Below, piece by piece: positions 1-7,953 of a stretch of DNA of 64,000 nt; positions within the stretch are counted from its first letter, which is position 1; each line of letters opens with the position of its first letter. The notes beneath the pieces are model-generated. The model had not been told where the DNA came from and made no database searches. It was given only the letters and a program-made list of their open reading frames with translations. Source of the stretch: Thiofilum flexile DSM 14609. Lineage in GTDB: Bacteria > Pseudomonadota > Gammaproteobacteria > Thiotrichales > Thiotrichaceae. The DNA lies in contig NZ_KB904813.1 of assembly GCF_000380185.1 (NCBI RefSeq), positions 1-64,000 on the forward strand, read 5' to 3'. Made by a program: the position numbers and the translations under genes.

Positions 1-273
1 CTGGGAGATAAAGCCTACAACGACTACGCTTTTGAGGACTGGTTAGCGGAGGCCAAGATCACCTTATCTCCTTTGAGAAAAAGTAACTCGAAGCGGCCGA
101 TTCCGGCCTATGTCACCTATTGGCGACAGCTCAAACGTAAGGTGGTGGAGACCACCGGAAGCTTGCTTGAGCAGCTTATGCCTAAACACATTCATACCGT
201 CACTGCTGACGGATTTCAGATTAAGCTGATGGGCTTTTTGTTAGCGTTGAGCCTAAAATTATTACTCTCATGA
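1..273 (+). mobile_element. C-terminal part of a DDE transposase (IS982-like), cut by the window edge
   Basis: The frame is open from base 1 and ends at TGA 271-273, giving 91 residues that begin LGDKAYNDY. The GDKAY motif, the basic RKSNSKR stretch and the late VETTGSLLEQL (the E-containing end of a DDE core) are typical of IS982-type transposases, which finish with a hydrophobic tail like the FLLALSLKLLL seen here. Just downstream, near 279-291, the complement reads ACCCAAGTTGCG, which could be the terminal inverted repeat of the element; the left end is outside the window. The yggX stop lies only about 10 bases further on, so the insertion probably removed any yggX terminator. Family assignment is from motif memory only. 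Confidence 0.7.
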
Positions 274-300
274 TTGGACGCAACTTGGGTTATTTAGTAT

Positions 301-567
301 CTAAGCAGGCTTATACCCCTCTACCTGTGACGCACCTTCACCAAAGAAGAATTTTTCCATCTCTTCTTCTAAAAACTTACGATCGCGTGGATTAATCGGG
401 CTTAAACGATATTCGTTTAAGAGCATCGTTTGTTGGCGTAGCCATTTTTGCCACCCTTCTTTCGATACATTTTCAAAAATACGCTGACCTAATGCCCCCG
501 GATAGGTAGGACGCTCTAAACCTTCGGCTTCTTGTTTGAGTAGTACACACTGAACCATGCGTGTCAT
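301..567 (-). CDS. yggX: Fe(2+)-trafficking protein YggX
   Basis: An 88-residue cytoplasmic protein of normal length for the YggX family. It shows the characteristic MVQCVLLKQEAEGLERP start with the single conserved cysteine, then PGALGQRIFENVSKEGW and the NPRDRKFLEEEMEKFFFG end. YggX is linked to protection of iron-sulfur clusters and labile iron during oxidative stress. Its start overlaps the end of mutY by 4 bases (ATGA-type), so both are made from one minus-strand message. That pairing is common in gammaproteobacteria and makes sense because MutY carries a 4Fe-4S cluster. Downstream the gene runs straight into an insertion sequence. Confidence 0.96.
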   Translation of the reverse strand: MTRMVQCVLLKQEAEGLERPTYPGALGQRIFENVSKEGWQKWLRQQTMLLNEYRLSPINPRDRKFLEEEMEKFFFGEGASQVEGYKPA

Positions 568-1622
568 GGTAGCTCCTTATCTAATTGCTTGAGTACGAAT
601 TGGGCAGCACTGCTTAAACCACCCTGAAAATCTTGTGCCTTGTTATACCAGACTGAGTGCGTTGCTTCCATTATCCTCGCAGGTTCTGTTTGTAACTCCA
701 GCACTACCGCGTGCATGGTAAGGTGATAGTGTGAAAAACTATGTTTGAAATCAGGCATTTTAGCTAAAGAATCCTGAGCACCTACGGTATGCGCCCACTC
801 TTTTAAAGCGGCCTGAGTATCAAATTCCGGCCAACTCCATAATCCTCCCCAAATGCCGGTAGGGGGGCGTTTATGTAAGAGCACTTCGCCTTGAGCATTA
901 CAAACCACGGCAATCCACAGTGTTTTATGAGGTAGCTCTTTTGCGGGTTTAGGGGCAGGGTAATCTTGTGGGCGTCCGGTTTTGAGTGCTGCACAGTCTT
1001 GATGGAGTGGGCAGGTGAGACAGAGCGGCTTGCTACGGGTGCAGAGTGTGGCACCCATATCCATCATCGCTTGGGTATATTCCGCATTATGTTGCTCAGG
1101 TACATGCAGTTCGGCATATTCCCAGAGTTTTTTTTGATTGGCAGGTGTACCTGTCCAGCCGTCTAACGCATGGTAACGCGCTAATACCCGTTTAACATTA
1201 CCATCTAAAATAGGATGTTTTTGCCCCAGACTGAGACTCAAAATAGCCCCCGCAGTTGAGCGTCCAATCCCCGGCAATGCTTGTACTGCCTCTAGTGTGG
1301 TGGGAAATTGCCCCTGATATTGATCACGAATGATTTGGGCGGCTTTGTGCAAATTACGCGCACGGGTGTAGTAACCCAAACCCTGCCAATGTTTCAGTAC
1401 CTGATCATCATGGGCATTGGCTAAGGTGATTACATCAGGAAAGGATTCCATAAAACGTTGATAGTACGGTATTACCGTTGTGACTTGTGTTTGTTGGAGC
1501 ATAATTTCAGATACCCAAACTCGATAGGGTGTGGGGTTTTGTTGCCACGGTAAGTCTTTGCGTCCATAGATTTGAAACCAAGCCAAAACACGGTCTGATA
1601 GAGAGGGGAAAGTTGTGCTCAA
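564..1622 (-). CDS. mutY: A/G-specific adenine DNA glycosylase MutY
   Basis: 352 residues, the usual MutY length. MutY removes adenine mispaired with 8-oxoguanine. The sequence has the N-terminal glycosylase fold with catalytic Glu39 in VSEIMLQQT, the helix-hairpin-helix LPGIGRSTAGAIL (about 116-128), catalytic Asp140 in ILDGNVKRVL, and the 4Fe-4S ligands C194-x6-C201-x2-C204-x5-C210. A NUDIX-like 8-oxoG recognition domain follows (about 230-350). It is the first gene of the mutY-yggX unit. Upstream, between 1622 and the divergent PARG gene, lies a MITE, so the two divergent promoters are now separated by inserted DNA. Confidence 0.97.
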   Translation of the reverse strand: MSTTFPSLSDRVLAWFQIYGRKDLPWQQNPTPYRVWVSEIMLQQTQVTTVIPYYQRFMESFPDVITLANAHDDQVLKHWQGLGYYTRARNLHKAAQIIRDQYQGQFPTTLEAVQALPGIGRSTAGAILSLSLGQKHPILDGNVKRVLARYHALDGWTGTPANQKKLWEYAELHVPEQHNAEYTQAMMDMGATLCTRSKPLCLTCPLHQDCAALKTGRPQDYPAPKPAKELPHKTLWIAVVCNAQGEVLLHKRPPTGIWGGLWSWPEFDTQAALKEWAHTVGAQDSLAKMPDFKHSFSHYHLTMHAVVLELQTEPARIMEATHSVWYNKAQDFQGGLSSAAQFVLKQLDKELP

Positions 1623-1735
1623 CGTCCTATATCCTTGACGAGTTGGGGAGTAAGAGAGGGGCTAGTCTAGGGAGATCTACGAGCGAGTGCTATAACAATC
1701 TACCCGTAATTCTAGTATAGAGTCCATTATTGTCG

Positions 1736-1903
1736 TATAACCTCCCAGGGCAATCGCTTGAATCAAGTTATTGATTAAATTGAGATAGTTAAAAAGTCAA
1801 AAGTAAATTTTTCATGGAAAATTGCTCTGATTACTATCTCCCATTATGCTTAACTTCTGAAATATCATAGATTTACTTCAAGCGATTGCCCTGTATAACC
1901 TCC
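1736..1903. repeat. 10-bp target-site duplications flanking a MITE
   Basis: The word TATAACCTCC occurs at 1736-1745 immediately left of the element and again at 1894-1903 immediately right of it. Perfect 10-bp duplications at both borders indicate insertion by transposition, recent enough that neither copy has drifted. Removing 1746-1903 would restore a continuous upstream region of the PARG gene. Confidence 0.88.
1746..1893. mobile_element. 148-bp MITE with perfect 17-bp terminal inverted repeats
   Basis: The left end CAGGGCAATCGCTTGAA (1746-1762) is exactly mirrored by the right end (1877-1893). The interior is A/T-rich, holds a short internal inverted repeat (GAGATAG/CTATCTC) and has no coding capacity. 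With 10-bp direct repeats on both sides this fits a miniature inverted-repeat element moved in trans by a transposase whose element shares these ends; the 10-bp duplication is compatible with some IS4-type enzymes, but no such transposase is visible here. It sits about 30 bases upstream of the PARG start codon, so it may have replaced or supplied the promoter of that operon. Confidence 0.87.
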
Positions 1904-1925
1904 TAATAAATAAAAAGGAGAAGTT

Positions 1926-2786
1926 ATGAATAATCATCGTATTACAAATCGAGTCATGATAGCCGAGCATACGTTAGCTATTATGGAAAGCGGTTATTAT
2001 GAGCATCCGCAAAGTGGAACTGTATCTATACAGGCTGACCTCGCTCATTGTGTTGAACATACACACCTATTTACTCCCGAAGAGTTGACTAACCTAGAGC
2101 CTAAACTGGGACAGTATGCACAAACGACGCTTGAGGTGGTTAATGAAACGACGCTGGAGGGAGCACTGCGCCTGAGTCAGACAAGTCAATTTAGCCGTAT
2201 TGGGGTACTGAACTTTGCCTCGGCAAAAAATCCGGGCGGCGGCTTTCTGCGTGGCAGTCAGGCTCAGGAGGAATCTTTGGCGCGTAGTAGTGGATTGTAT
2301 GCCAGCCTACAGGCGTGTCCCGCTTATTATGATTACCATCGCCACAAAAACAAAAGCTTGCTGTATTCTGATCATATGATTTACTCCCCAGCCTGTCCGG
2401 TTTTCAAGCAGGATAATGGTAGTTTACTGGCAGAGCCGTATTTGGTGGATTTCATTACTAGCCCCGCTCCTAATCATGGTGCGCTGATACGTAATGAACC
2501 GGAGGCACTGAGTCAGTTAGAGTCAGTATTTGCCCGTCGTACTAACCTGATGCTGAAGCTGGCAGCGTGGCAGGGTTGCGATGCTTTAGTGCTGGGTGCT
2601 TGGGGTTGCGGGGTGTTTGCAAATGACCCTGAGTTAGTGGCGCGTCTGTTAGCGACTGAATTGCTAGATGAGGGGGCATTTGCCCATGCCTTTAAACATA
2701 TCAGTTTCTCCATTCCAGACAACGCCCGTGATCCTGCTAATAACCATGCGTTTCAACAACAGTTTGCTAATAGGATTAAAACATGA
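1926..2786 (+). CDS. Microbial-type poly(ADP-ribose) glycohydrolase (TIGR02452 family)
   Basis: 286 residues. The PARG signature is present: NPGGGFLRGSQAQEESLARSS, with GGG at 104-106 and the catalytic QEE at 114-116. Upstream LNFASAKNP and downstream LVLGAWGCGVFANDP are the macrodomain-like ADP-ribose-binding loops. Such enzymes cleave ADP-ribose chains or ADP-ribosyl adducts in the cytoplasm. The start ATG is preceded by AAAAAGGAG at a normal distance. Its last four bases overlap the start of a NADAR-domain gene, so the two are translationally coupled and probably act on the same chemistry. Family membership is clear; the natural substrate (protein, DNA or nucleotide ADP-ribose) is not visible from sequence. 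Confidence 0.9.
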   Translation: MNNHRITNRVMIAEHTLAIMESGYYEHPQSGTVSIQADLAHCVEHTHLFTPEELTNLEPKLGQYAQTTLEVVNETTLEGALRLSQTSQFSRIGVLNFASAKNPGGGFLRGSQAQEESLARSSGLYASLQACPAYYDYHRHKNKSLLYSDHMIYSPACPVFKQDNGSLLAEPYLVDFITSPAPNHGALIRNEPEALSQLESVFARRTNLMLKLAAWQGCDALVLGAWGCGVFANDPELVARLLATELLDEGAFAHAFKHISFSIPDNARDPANNHAFQQQFANRIKT

Positions 2787-3343
2787 TCAATAGTAGAGCC
2801 GCCCTAATGGAGTATCTAGCTCTGGGCAATAGTGTAAAATATCTACATTTTTGGGGGCACACTCCTAAAGGAAAGGGGGTAGATGCAAGCTGTCTAAGCC
2901 AATGGTTTCCGGCTAGTTTTGTGCTGGATAATGTCGTATATCTGACCGCAGAGCACTACATGATGGCTCAAAAGGCGCGTCTATTTGGCAATGAAGACAT
3001 GCTCGCTGCCATTCTGACGTGCAAGCATCCGGGGGAAGCTAAGAAACTCGGACGCAAGGTGCGGAACTTCAATGCAGATACTTGGAATCAGCACTGCTTT
3101 GCCTATGTAGTCGAGGGTAATGTGGCTAAATTTGGACAGAATCCAGCTTTGAAGGCATTTTTGCTTGGAACCGGAGAGCGAGTGCTGGTGGAGGCTAGTC
3201 CACATGACTCGATTTGGGGTATCGGTATGGAAGTCAGCCATCCAGATGCGGCGAATCCGAGTAAGTGGCTTGGCAGTAATCTATTAGGTTTTGCTCTAAT
3301 GGTTGCACGTGAACGGCTGGCTCGTGAATCACTTGGCGAGTAA
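2783..3343 (+). CDS. NADAR (YbiA-like) family protein
   Basis: 186 residues. The NADAR fold is recognised from FWGHTPKGKG, CLSQWFPASFVLD, the conserved TAEHYMMAQKARLFGN, VRNFNADTWNQHCF and the late DSIWGIGM ... WLGSNLLGFALM. Members cleave N-glycosidic bonds of ADP-ribose-related or riboflavin-pathway compounds; some recently described members remove ADP-ribose from guanine and act as antitoxins to DarT-like toxins. It starts inside the stop of the PARG gene (ATGA overlap), forming a two-gene unit. No DarT-like ADP-ribosyltransferase is visible in the window. Membership is secure; a role in reversing ADP-ribosylation is inferred from the pairing. Confidence 0.88.
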   Translation: MINSRAALMEYLALGNSVKYLHFWGHTPKGKGVDASCLSQWFPASFVLDNVVYLTAEHYMMAQKARLFGNEDMLAAILTCKHPGEAKKLGRKVRNFNADTWNQHCFAYVVEGNVAKFGQNPALKAFLLGTGERVLVEASPHDSIWGIGMEVSHPDAANPSKWLGSNLLGFALMVARERLARESLGE

Positions 3344-3498
3344 TGAGCAGATTTATCCTAATATCTTCAGCACGCTAAACTGCCTTTCATCTATACAAAC
3401 TGACCTTTTATCTAACGCCTCGCCATTCATGCCACTAAATTTCCTTGTCTGTCGTACCCTAGCCATCATTAGTAATAATAAAATAAGGATACCTAGCT

Positions 3499-4095
3499 AT
3501 GATGAATTCAGAACTGCGCTCTCAGCTCATTGAAATGAAAAAACAAGTCGACCAAGCCTCTTATGAAGGGGAGGCGCTAGAGCCATTAGATCACAATTAC
3601 ACCCCCAAAATGCGCTCCCTACATGGGAATAATGCGCGTCGCCTTAATGATATTGTGGATGAGTATAGTTGGCCTTCGGTGGATCTCGTCGGTGAGGAGG
3701 GCACCTATGCGGCTTGGTCTATTGCGCAATATGCGAGTGAATGGCCTGCGCTACAGCGTAAATTCTTAGCTGCCTTAAATGTGGCGGCGGCACGTGGTGA
3801 GGCTACTCAGCGTCAATTGGCTTTTTTATTAGATCGAGTACGGTTTAATCAAGGGCAAGAGCAGTTCTATGGCACTTTCTTAGATTGGGATGCTAAGGGG
3901 GAACTAAGTGCTGATATTGAGCAGATGGAAACCTTAGATGAGCGACGTAAGGCCGTTGGTTTGCCCGCTTATGAGTTTACCCGTCAGCGTCAGATGGAGG
4001 AGGTCGCCAGATTAGGTGGCAAGGCTCCTACTGATTTTAAAGCATATAAACAGGCTCAAGTTCACTGGGCAAAAAAGTTAGGGTGGCGCTCCTAA
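3499..4095 (+). CDS. DUF6624-family protein
   Basis: 198 residues, soluble, no signal peptide. The central block, NDIVDEYSWPSVDLVGEEGTYAAWSIAQYA followed by LAFLLDRVRFNQGQEQFYGTF, matches the family currently called DUF6624 (short cytoplasmic proteins with W-P, G-x-x-G-x-x-AAW and Q-x-YGT motifs, function unknown). The ATG is preceded by AAGGATACCTAGCT, a reasonable ribosome binding site; the codon after it is also ATG, so a start one residue later is possible. It is separated from the NADAR gene by 155 bases and is probably a separate transcription unit. Confidence 0.75.
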   Translation: MMNSELRSQLIEMKKQVDQASYEGEALEPLDHNYTPKMRSLHGNNARRLNDIVDEYSWPSVDLVGEEGTYAAWSIAQYASEWPALQRKFLAALNVAAARGEATQRQLAFLLDRVRFNQGQEQFYGTFLDWDAKGELSADIEQMETLDERRKAVGLPAYEFTRQRQMEEVARLGGKAPTDFKAYKQAQVHWAKKLGWRS

Positions 4096-4236
4096 GTGCT
4101 TGGCATTGCATTGCCAGTAGGACTTCACAATAATGTTGGGTTGATAAAGTCGAAGCCGCTAGGTATTGAATCCTAGCGGTGAATCTTCCGGGGCGGCTTT
4201 GATTAGGGTTTTAAATTTTTATTGCAAGGGATTGAT

Positions 4237-5160
4237 ATGACTCGTCTTTCTTGTTTAGCCACCATTCTGGGGCTTACAACATTATTCTTATCATCAACCG
4301 CAGGCGCAAATACGTATGCGAAGGCTAATATCGAGCAACTAAGAGAGTTGGCTGGACGTGGCGATATTATGGCAATGGGTATTTTAGGTGAGCGTTATGA
4401 TGCGGGTGAGGGAGTAGCTGAAAACGATCAAGAGGCCATTCGTTGGTATACCAAAGCGGCACAGCGTGGGCATGTAAAATCCCAATATAACTTAGCTTTG
4501 ATGTATGACCAAGGTGAGGGGGTGAGTAAAGATAAGCGCCTTGCTTTGATTTGGTATCGTTTTGCGGGTGATCAAGGGCATAGTGCCGCACAGGTCAATG
4601 TGGGTGTTATGTATGATCAAGGTGAGGGGATTGCTGAAGATAATACAGAGGCCGTGAAGTGGTTTAAAAAAGCCGCCGCACAGGGCGATGCAGCAGGACA
4701 GTTTAATTTAGGGCTAATGTACTTTAAGGGTGAAGGGGTTGCCAAAGATCAAAATGAAGCCTTGAAATGGTATGCCCGTGCTGCCCAACAAGGTGATAGG
4801 GATGCTCAGTCGGCTTTAGCTCAACTGAATAATGCAGGGTTATTGAGGGTGGCTAATACGACTACCGTAGAAAAGAAAACCGAGTCCACTAAAACTAGTA
4901 CCGCTAAAAAGAGCAATGAAACCCTGTCGTCTGAGTCAAGCAAGCAAGATAAAACTTTAGCCAGCTCTGACAGTAAAACCCGTAAAGCACAGGTATTTGA
5001 TCCACCATCTAATGTAAGAACTCAACCAGGGGGTAATAAAATCTTATGTACCCTTGAGTCCAAAAAAACGATTCAAGTGAGTGGATCTGGTGAGTGGTTA
5101 GTCACTGAAGCCTGTGGTAAGCAGGGTTATATTCATTACAAGCAATTACGCTTTAAATGA
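4237..5160 (+). CDS. Secreted Sel1-repeat protein with C-terminal SH3-like domain
   Basis: About 307 residues from ATG 4237, chosen because AAGGG (4226-4230) sits 6 bases before it; an in-frame TTG at 4222 has no such site. An N-terminal signal peptide (to about SSTAGA-N) is followed by four or five Sel1/TPR-like repeats of about 36 residues, each with the A-x-x-W/Y-Y-x-x-A-A-x-Q-G pattern (about 35-205). A Ser/Thr/Lys-rich linker and a C-terminal SH3-like segment (VRTQPGGNKILCTL ... KQGYIHYKQLRF) complete it. It is probably periplasmic, where Sel1 proteins act as interaction scaffolds. Partner unknown. Confidence 0.85.
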   Translation: MTRLSCLATILGLTTLFLSSTAGANTYAKANIEQLRELAGRGDIMAMGILGERYDAGEGVAENDQEAIRWYTKAAQRGHVKSQYNLALMYDQGEGVSKDKRLALIWYRFAGDQGHSAAQVNVGVMYDQGEGIAEDNTEAVKWFKKAAAQGDAAGQFNLGLMYFKGEGVAKDQNEALKWYARAAQQGDRDAQSALAQLNNAGLLRVANTTTVEKKTESTKTSTAKKSNETLSSESSKQDKTLASSDSKTRKAQVFDPPSNVRTQPGGNKILCTLESKKTIQVSGSGEWLVTEACGKQGYIHYKQLRFK

Positions 5161-5178
5161 GAGACAAAACCTACTTTC

Positions 5179-5272
5179 TGCAAGCGCTTTGAGGTAGTAA
5201 TTAAGCCCCGTTTGTCGTACACTACTGTACATCTCAGCAATACTTCATTCGATCTTATTGCAAGCGCTTTGA
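5179..5272. promoter_or_regulatory. Two copies of a near-palindromic AAGCGCTT site
   Basis: TGCAAGCGCTTTGA occurs at 5179-5192 and again at 5259-5272, 80 bp apart (close to a whole number of helical turns). The core AAGCGCTT is a perfect palindrome, the kind of site bound by LacI/GalR-family repressors. Both lie upstream of the DUF1127 gene, and a similar site occurs at 15733-15746 in front of the 390-residue porin. No LacI-family gene is in the window. Confidence 0.4.
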
Positions 5273-5362
5273 ATAAGTTTTTCTAAGCCGTCAATTTAAA
5301 ATAAGTCGTTTGATGCATTGCAGTAAAAAGCATAATCTACACACATACAGAAGAACAAAGAA

Positions 5363-5412
5363 AGCCAAGCCCCAAGACAGCAAGTTGCTAAAAAAGATTA
5401 ATTCGCTTGGCT
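5363..5412 (+). promoter_or_regulatory. Structured leader before the DUF1127 gene
   Basis: AGCCAAGC (5363-5370) pairs perfectly with GCTTGGCT (5405-5412), and the loop contains a second small inverted repeat (AGCAA/TTGCT, about 5380-5390). The hairpin ends 12 bases before ATG 5425, so it could expose or hide the translation start. No strong Shine-Dalgarno sequence is visible, which makes leader control plausible. Confidence 0.4.
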
Positions 5413-5424
5413 GTGTAGAATGAG

Positions 5425-5730
5425 ATGTTAAGAAAAATGAATATGATGAATACAGTTAAGTCACTAGCTCAGTCAACTGTGGTGTATATGAAAAGAGCTG
5501 CTGTGCGTCGTAACCTAATGAGTTTTAGCGATGCAATGTTGGATGATATTGGTGTGTCACGCGAGTTATTGGAGCAAGGTGTAAAAGCTTACCCTTGGTT
5601 GTTAAAAGAAGACAAAGACTCAACTAGCTTCGGTAGCAACACAGTGATTAGCCAAAACTATCGTGATCAAGTATCCGATACGGCAGTAACTGCTGCTAAT
5701 GATACAAAAGAGTTCGCGCAAGCGGCTTAA
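5425..5730 (+). CDS. Small DUF1127-type protein
   Basis: 101 residues. The segment RRNLMSFSDAMLDDIGVSRELLEQG (about 30-55) matches the short DUF1127 helical motif (R-x-L-x-x-L-x-D-x-x-L-x-D-I-G-[LIV]-x-R). Such proteins in alphaproteobacteria affect RNA turnover and phosphate/carbon metabolism; function here is unknown. The C-terminal 40 residues are polar and unlike the core. Starts at 5425 or 5437 are possible; neither has a strong ribosome binding site. It stands alone, with a structured leader upstream and about 300 bases of gene-free DNA downstream. Confidence 0.72.
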   Translation: MLRKMNMMNTVKSLAQSTVVYMKRAAVRRNLMSFSDAMLDDIGVSRELLEQGVKAYPWLLKEDKDSTSFGSNTVISQNYRDQVSDTAVTAANDTKEFAQAA

Positions 5731-5979
5731 GAATGAATACCTAGTTATAGTATGTAAATACTTTAACTAAAACCGTCTCCTCCTGTTACACGATGAGATC
5801 AAGGTGGGAAGACTGCACCTCCTCTAAGGTGGTTAGATACTTCTCTCTTCACGTCACGTAGTTTAACCTACTTTGATTTTGTCGTGTATTTTATTTTAAG
5901 TAGCGGGTGAGCTAATTAAGTAATCCCACTATTCAAATAGAGCCGCAAGCACCACAGTGGCTCCATAACTAAAAGCCTA

Positions 5980-6008
5980 CGAGCCACCAACTAAGCGTTG
6001 GTGGCTCG
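5980..6008. terminator. Strong hairpin between the DUF1127 gene and the LysR gene
   Basis: GAGCCACCAAC (5981-5991) pairs with GTTGGTGGCTC (5997-6007) around a 5-base loop. It lies 20 bases past the stop of the minus-strand LysR gene, so it most likely ends the zwf-to-lysR transcript; the downstream T-tract on that strand is weak (CTTTTAG). It could also act on plus-strand readthrough from the DUF1127 gene. Confidence 0.65.
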
Positions 6009-6026
6009 ATAGCTATTTAAGAAAAT

Positions 6027-6965
6027 CTATTGCTGATTAGCCTTTTCTAAAATCCATTTCCTAAAAGCCACAACATTTTTTTGTCGTGCTCGGCTTTCTA
6101 AGCTAATCACATAATAAGCCCGACTCATTAAGGTACTAAGATTAAAAGGAATAATGAGCTTTCCTGATTGTAAGTCAGCGGCGGCTAGTGGTTCCATGGT
6201 GAGTAATACACCTTGACCTTCTGCTGCTGCATCGAGAGCTAAGGTGGCTTGGCTAAAGTGTAATCCGCGCTTAGGATCTATGCCCTCAATTTTGAACTCA
6301 CTCAACCAATCCGACCAGCTTGGTCGACCTTCGTAGCGAGTATCATCATGTAATAGCACATGATGTTTTAAATCTTCGGGAGTTTTCAGCGGATGTTCGC
6401 CTTCGAGTAGTTTAGGGCTACACAGTGGTACGGCGCGTTCTTGCTCTTTAAATAGCTTGTCAACACGACATCCGGGATAGCTTCCGCGCCCAAATCGAAT
6501 GGCAATATCAACATTATTCAAGCGCAGATCATCGGCACTAATCGTCCCTTTTAGGCTAGCTTGATCAATGAGATTAGCATCCGCCGATACTCGCATATCG
6601 ATGCGCGGATGCTTTTCTAAAAAATCGGGCAAACGCGGCATAAGCCACTTACTAGCAAAAGTAGGGGCTGTCCACACCGTAAGAGCATTACGATCCGAGT
6701 CTTGCCGCATTAAGCGCATGGCTTCGGAAAGATTCGAGAGTCCTTCTTGAATGTGAGCTAAGCCCGCCTCACCTGCCTCCGTTAATGCTAAAGCACGAGT
6801 AAGACGATGAAAGACGGGTTTACCAATATAATCTTCGAGCAATTTAATCTGTTGGCTCACAGCCGCAGGTGTGACGAACAGCTCCTCAGCAGCTTTACTA
6901 ATACTCAAATGACGTGCAGCTGCCTCGAATGCACGTAAGGCATTGAGGGGCAAATGTTCAGCCAT
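6027..6965 (-). CDS. LysR-family transcriptional regulator, GcvA-like
   Basis: 312 residues. The N-terminal winged helix-turn-helix reads LNALRAFEAAARHLSISKAAEEL and VTPAAVSQQIKLLEDYIG (residues about 7-50), which with FHRLTRALALTEAG is the GcvA/AmpR subgroup pattern. The rest is the periplasmic-binding-protein-like effector domain. It lies only 19 bases after glk on the same strand, so it is probably the last gene of the Entner-Doudoroff operon. LysR genes are more often divergent from their targets, so its target is uncertain: it may regulate this operon through a distant promoter or act elsewhere. Confidence 0.9.
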   Translation of the reverse strand: MAEHLPLNALRAFEAAARHLSISKAAEELFVTPAAVSQQIKLLEDYIGKPVFHRLTRALALTEAGEAGLAHIQEGLSNLSEAMRLMRQDSDRNALTVWTAPTFASKWLMPRLPDFLEKHPRIDMRVSADANLIDQASLKGTISADDLRLNNVDIAIRFGRGSYPGCRVDKLFKEQERAVPLCSPKLLEGEHPLKTPEDLKHHVLLHDDTRYEGRPSWSDWLSEFKIEGIDPKRGLHFSQATLALDAAAEGQGVLLTMEPLAAADLQSGKLIIPFNLSTLMSRAYYVISLESRARQKNVVAFRKWILEKANQQ

Positions 6966-6984
6966 ACCTGCTTCCTTATAATAA

Positions 6985-7941
6985 TTAAGTACGGCTCAAG
7001 ACCATAGAGCTTAAACCCACAAACGCAGGATGGGGATGGGTAATAACCATGGTCGGAATCGTCTGCATTAAATCGGTATAAATCCCTTTGTCATCAAAAT
7101 GAGCACGGAAAGACGATTTAGCAAAGGCCTCACCGAGCTTAGGTACAATACCACCGGCGATAAATACCCCGCCTGTTGCAAATAGGGTCAGTGCCATATC
7201 ACTAGCAACCGTACCTAAGAAGCCACAGAATAAATCAATGGTTTCTAATGCAATGGGGTCTTGTTCTTGTAGGGCGAGGCGAGTAATTTCTGCTGCATTG
7301 ACGTCAACACGCGGTTGTCCGGCTAAGGTCAATACGGCATTGTATAGGTTCACCATTCCAAACCCAGATAAAACCCGCTCTGCCGAAACAAAGCCTACAT
7401 CACGGCGTAGTTGAGCCAATACTTCTGATTCACGGTCATTGACAGGCGCTAAGGCAACATGTCCACCTTCACCAGAGATCGGAATAAACTGCTTATTCTC
7501 ACCATATAATAGCCCAGAAACACCTAGACCCGTACCAGGGCCTAATACCGCAATCGGGCCTTCTTTTGCTTTGCCAGTGCCTATTTTTACATAGTCATTC
7601 GCATGTAAGCGGGGAGCGCTTAGGGCTACAGCGGTAAAGTCATTAACAATTTTAAGGCTATCCAAGCCTAATTTACGCTTCACATCCAGTTGTGAAAAGT
7701 CCCAATGATTATTCGTTACATCAATGCGATCTTGATTGACAGGTGCTGCCACACAAAACGCTGCGCGACGGGGACGGGTGCCACTAATGCCGGCTTTTTC
7801 GTAATAAGTTTGCACGGCTTCAAGAGGGCCTGCAAAGTCACTACATAGTAAATTTTCAATTTTTAACGTTTCGCCATATTCATTGACTATGGCAAAACGT
7901 ACATTGGTGCCCCCAATGTCGGCAATTACTCCGTTGATCAT
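6985..7941 (-). CDS. glk: Glucokinase
   Basis: 318 residues, the length of the E. coli-type Glk family. It has the phosphate-binding ADIGGTNVRFAI at the N-terminus, VNDFTAVAL with the predicted catalytic Asp101, the GPGTGLGV loop, ISGEGGH, and FIAGGIVPKL near the C-terminus. It phosphorylates cytoplasmic glucose with ATP to give glucose 6-phosphate for Zwf. It follows eda by 12 bases in the zwf-pgl-edd-pgi-eda-glk unit. The porins plus an ABC importer upstream imply free, unphosphorylated sugar entering the cell, which fits a kinase rather than PTS uptake. Confidence 0.95.
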   Translation of the reverse strand: MINGVIADIGGTNVRFAIVNEYGETLKIENLLCSDFAGPLEAVQTYYEKAGISGTRPRRAAFCVAAPVNQDRIDVTNNHWDFSQLDVKRKLGLDSLKIVNDFTAVALSAPRLHANDYVKIGTGKAKEGPIAVLGPGTGLGVSGLLYGENKQFIPISGEGGHVALAPVNDRESEVLAQLRRDVGFVSAERVLSGFGMVNLYNAVLTLAGQPRVDVNAAEITRLALQEQDPIALETIDLFCGFLGTVASDMALTLFATGGVFIAGGIVPKLGEAFAKSSFRAHFDDKGIYTDLMQTIPTMVITHPHPAFVGLSSMVLSRT

Positions 7942-7953
7942 CGTTGCTTTTCC

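Larger units (their letters stand above)
1623..1925. other. Divergent intergenic region mutY / PARG
   Basis: About half of this 303-bp gap is the MITE at 1746-1893. The rest, 1623-1735, should hold the mutY promoter, but I could not pick out convincing -35/-10 boxes. Just before the PARG gene an AAAAAGGAG sequence serves as ribosome binding site. Confidence 0.6.

Noticed and set aside
5161-6026. tRNA or rRNA fragments in the gaps around the DUF1127 gene
   Set aside because: No cloverleaf pairing or T-loop GGTTCGAATCC-like sequence was found.
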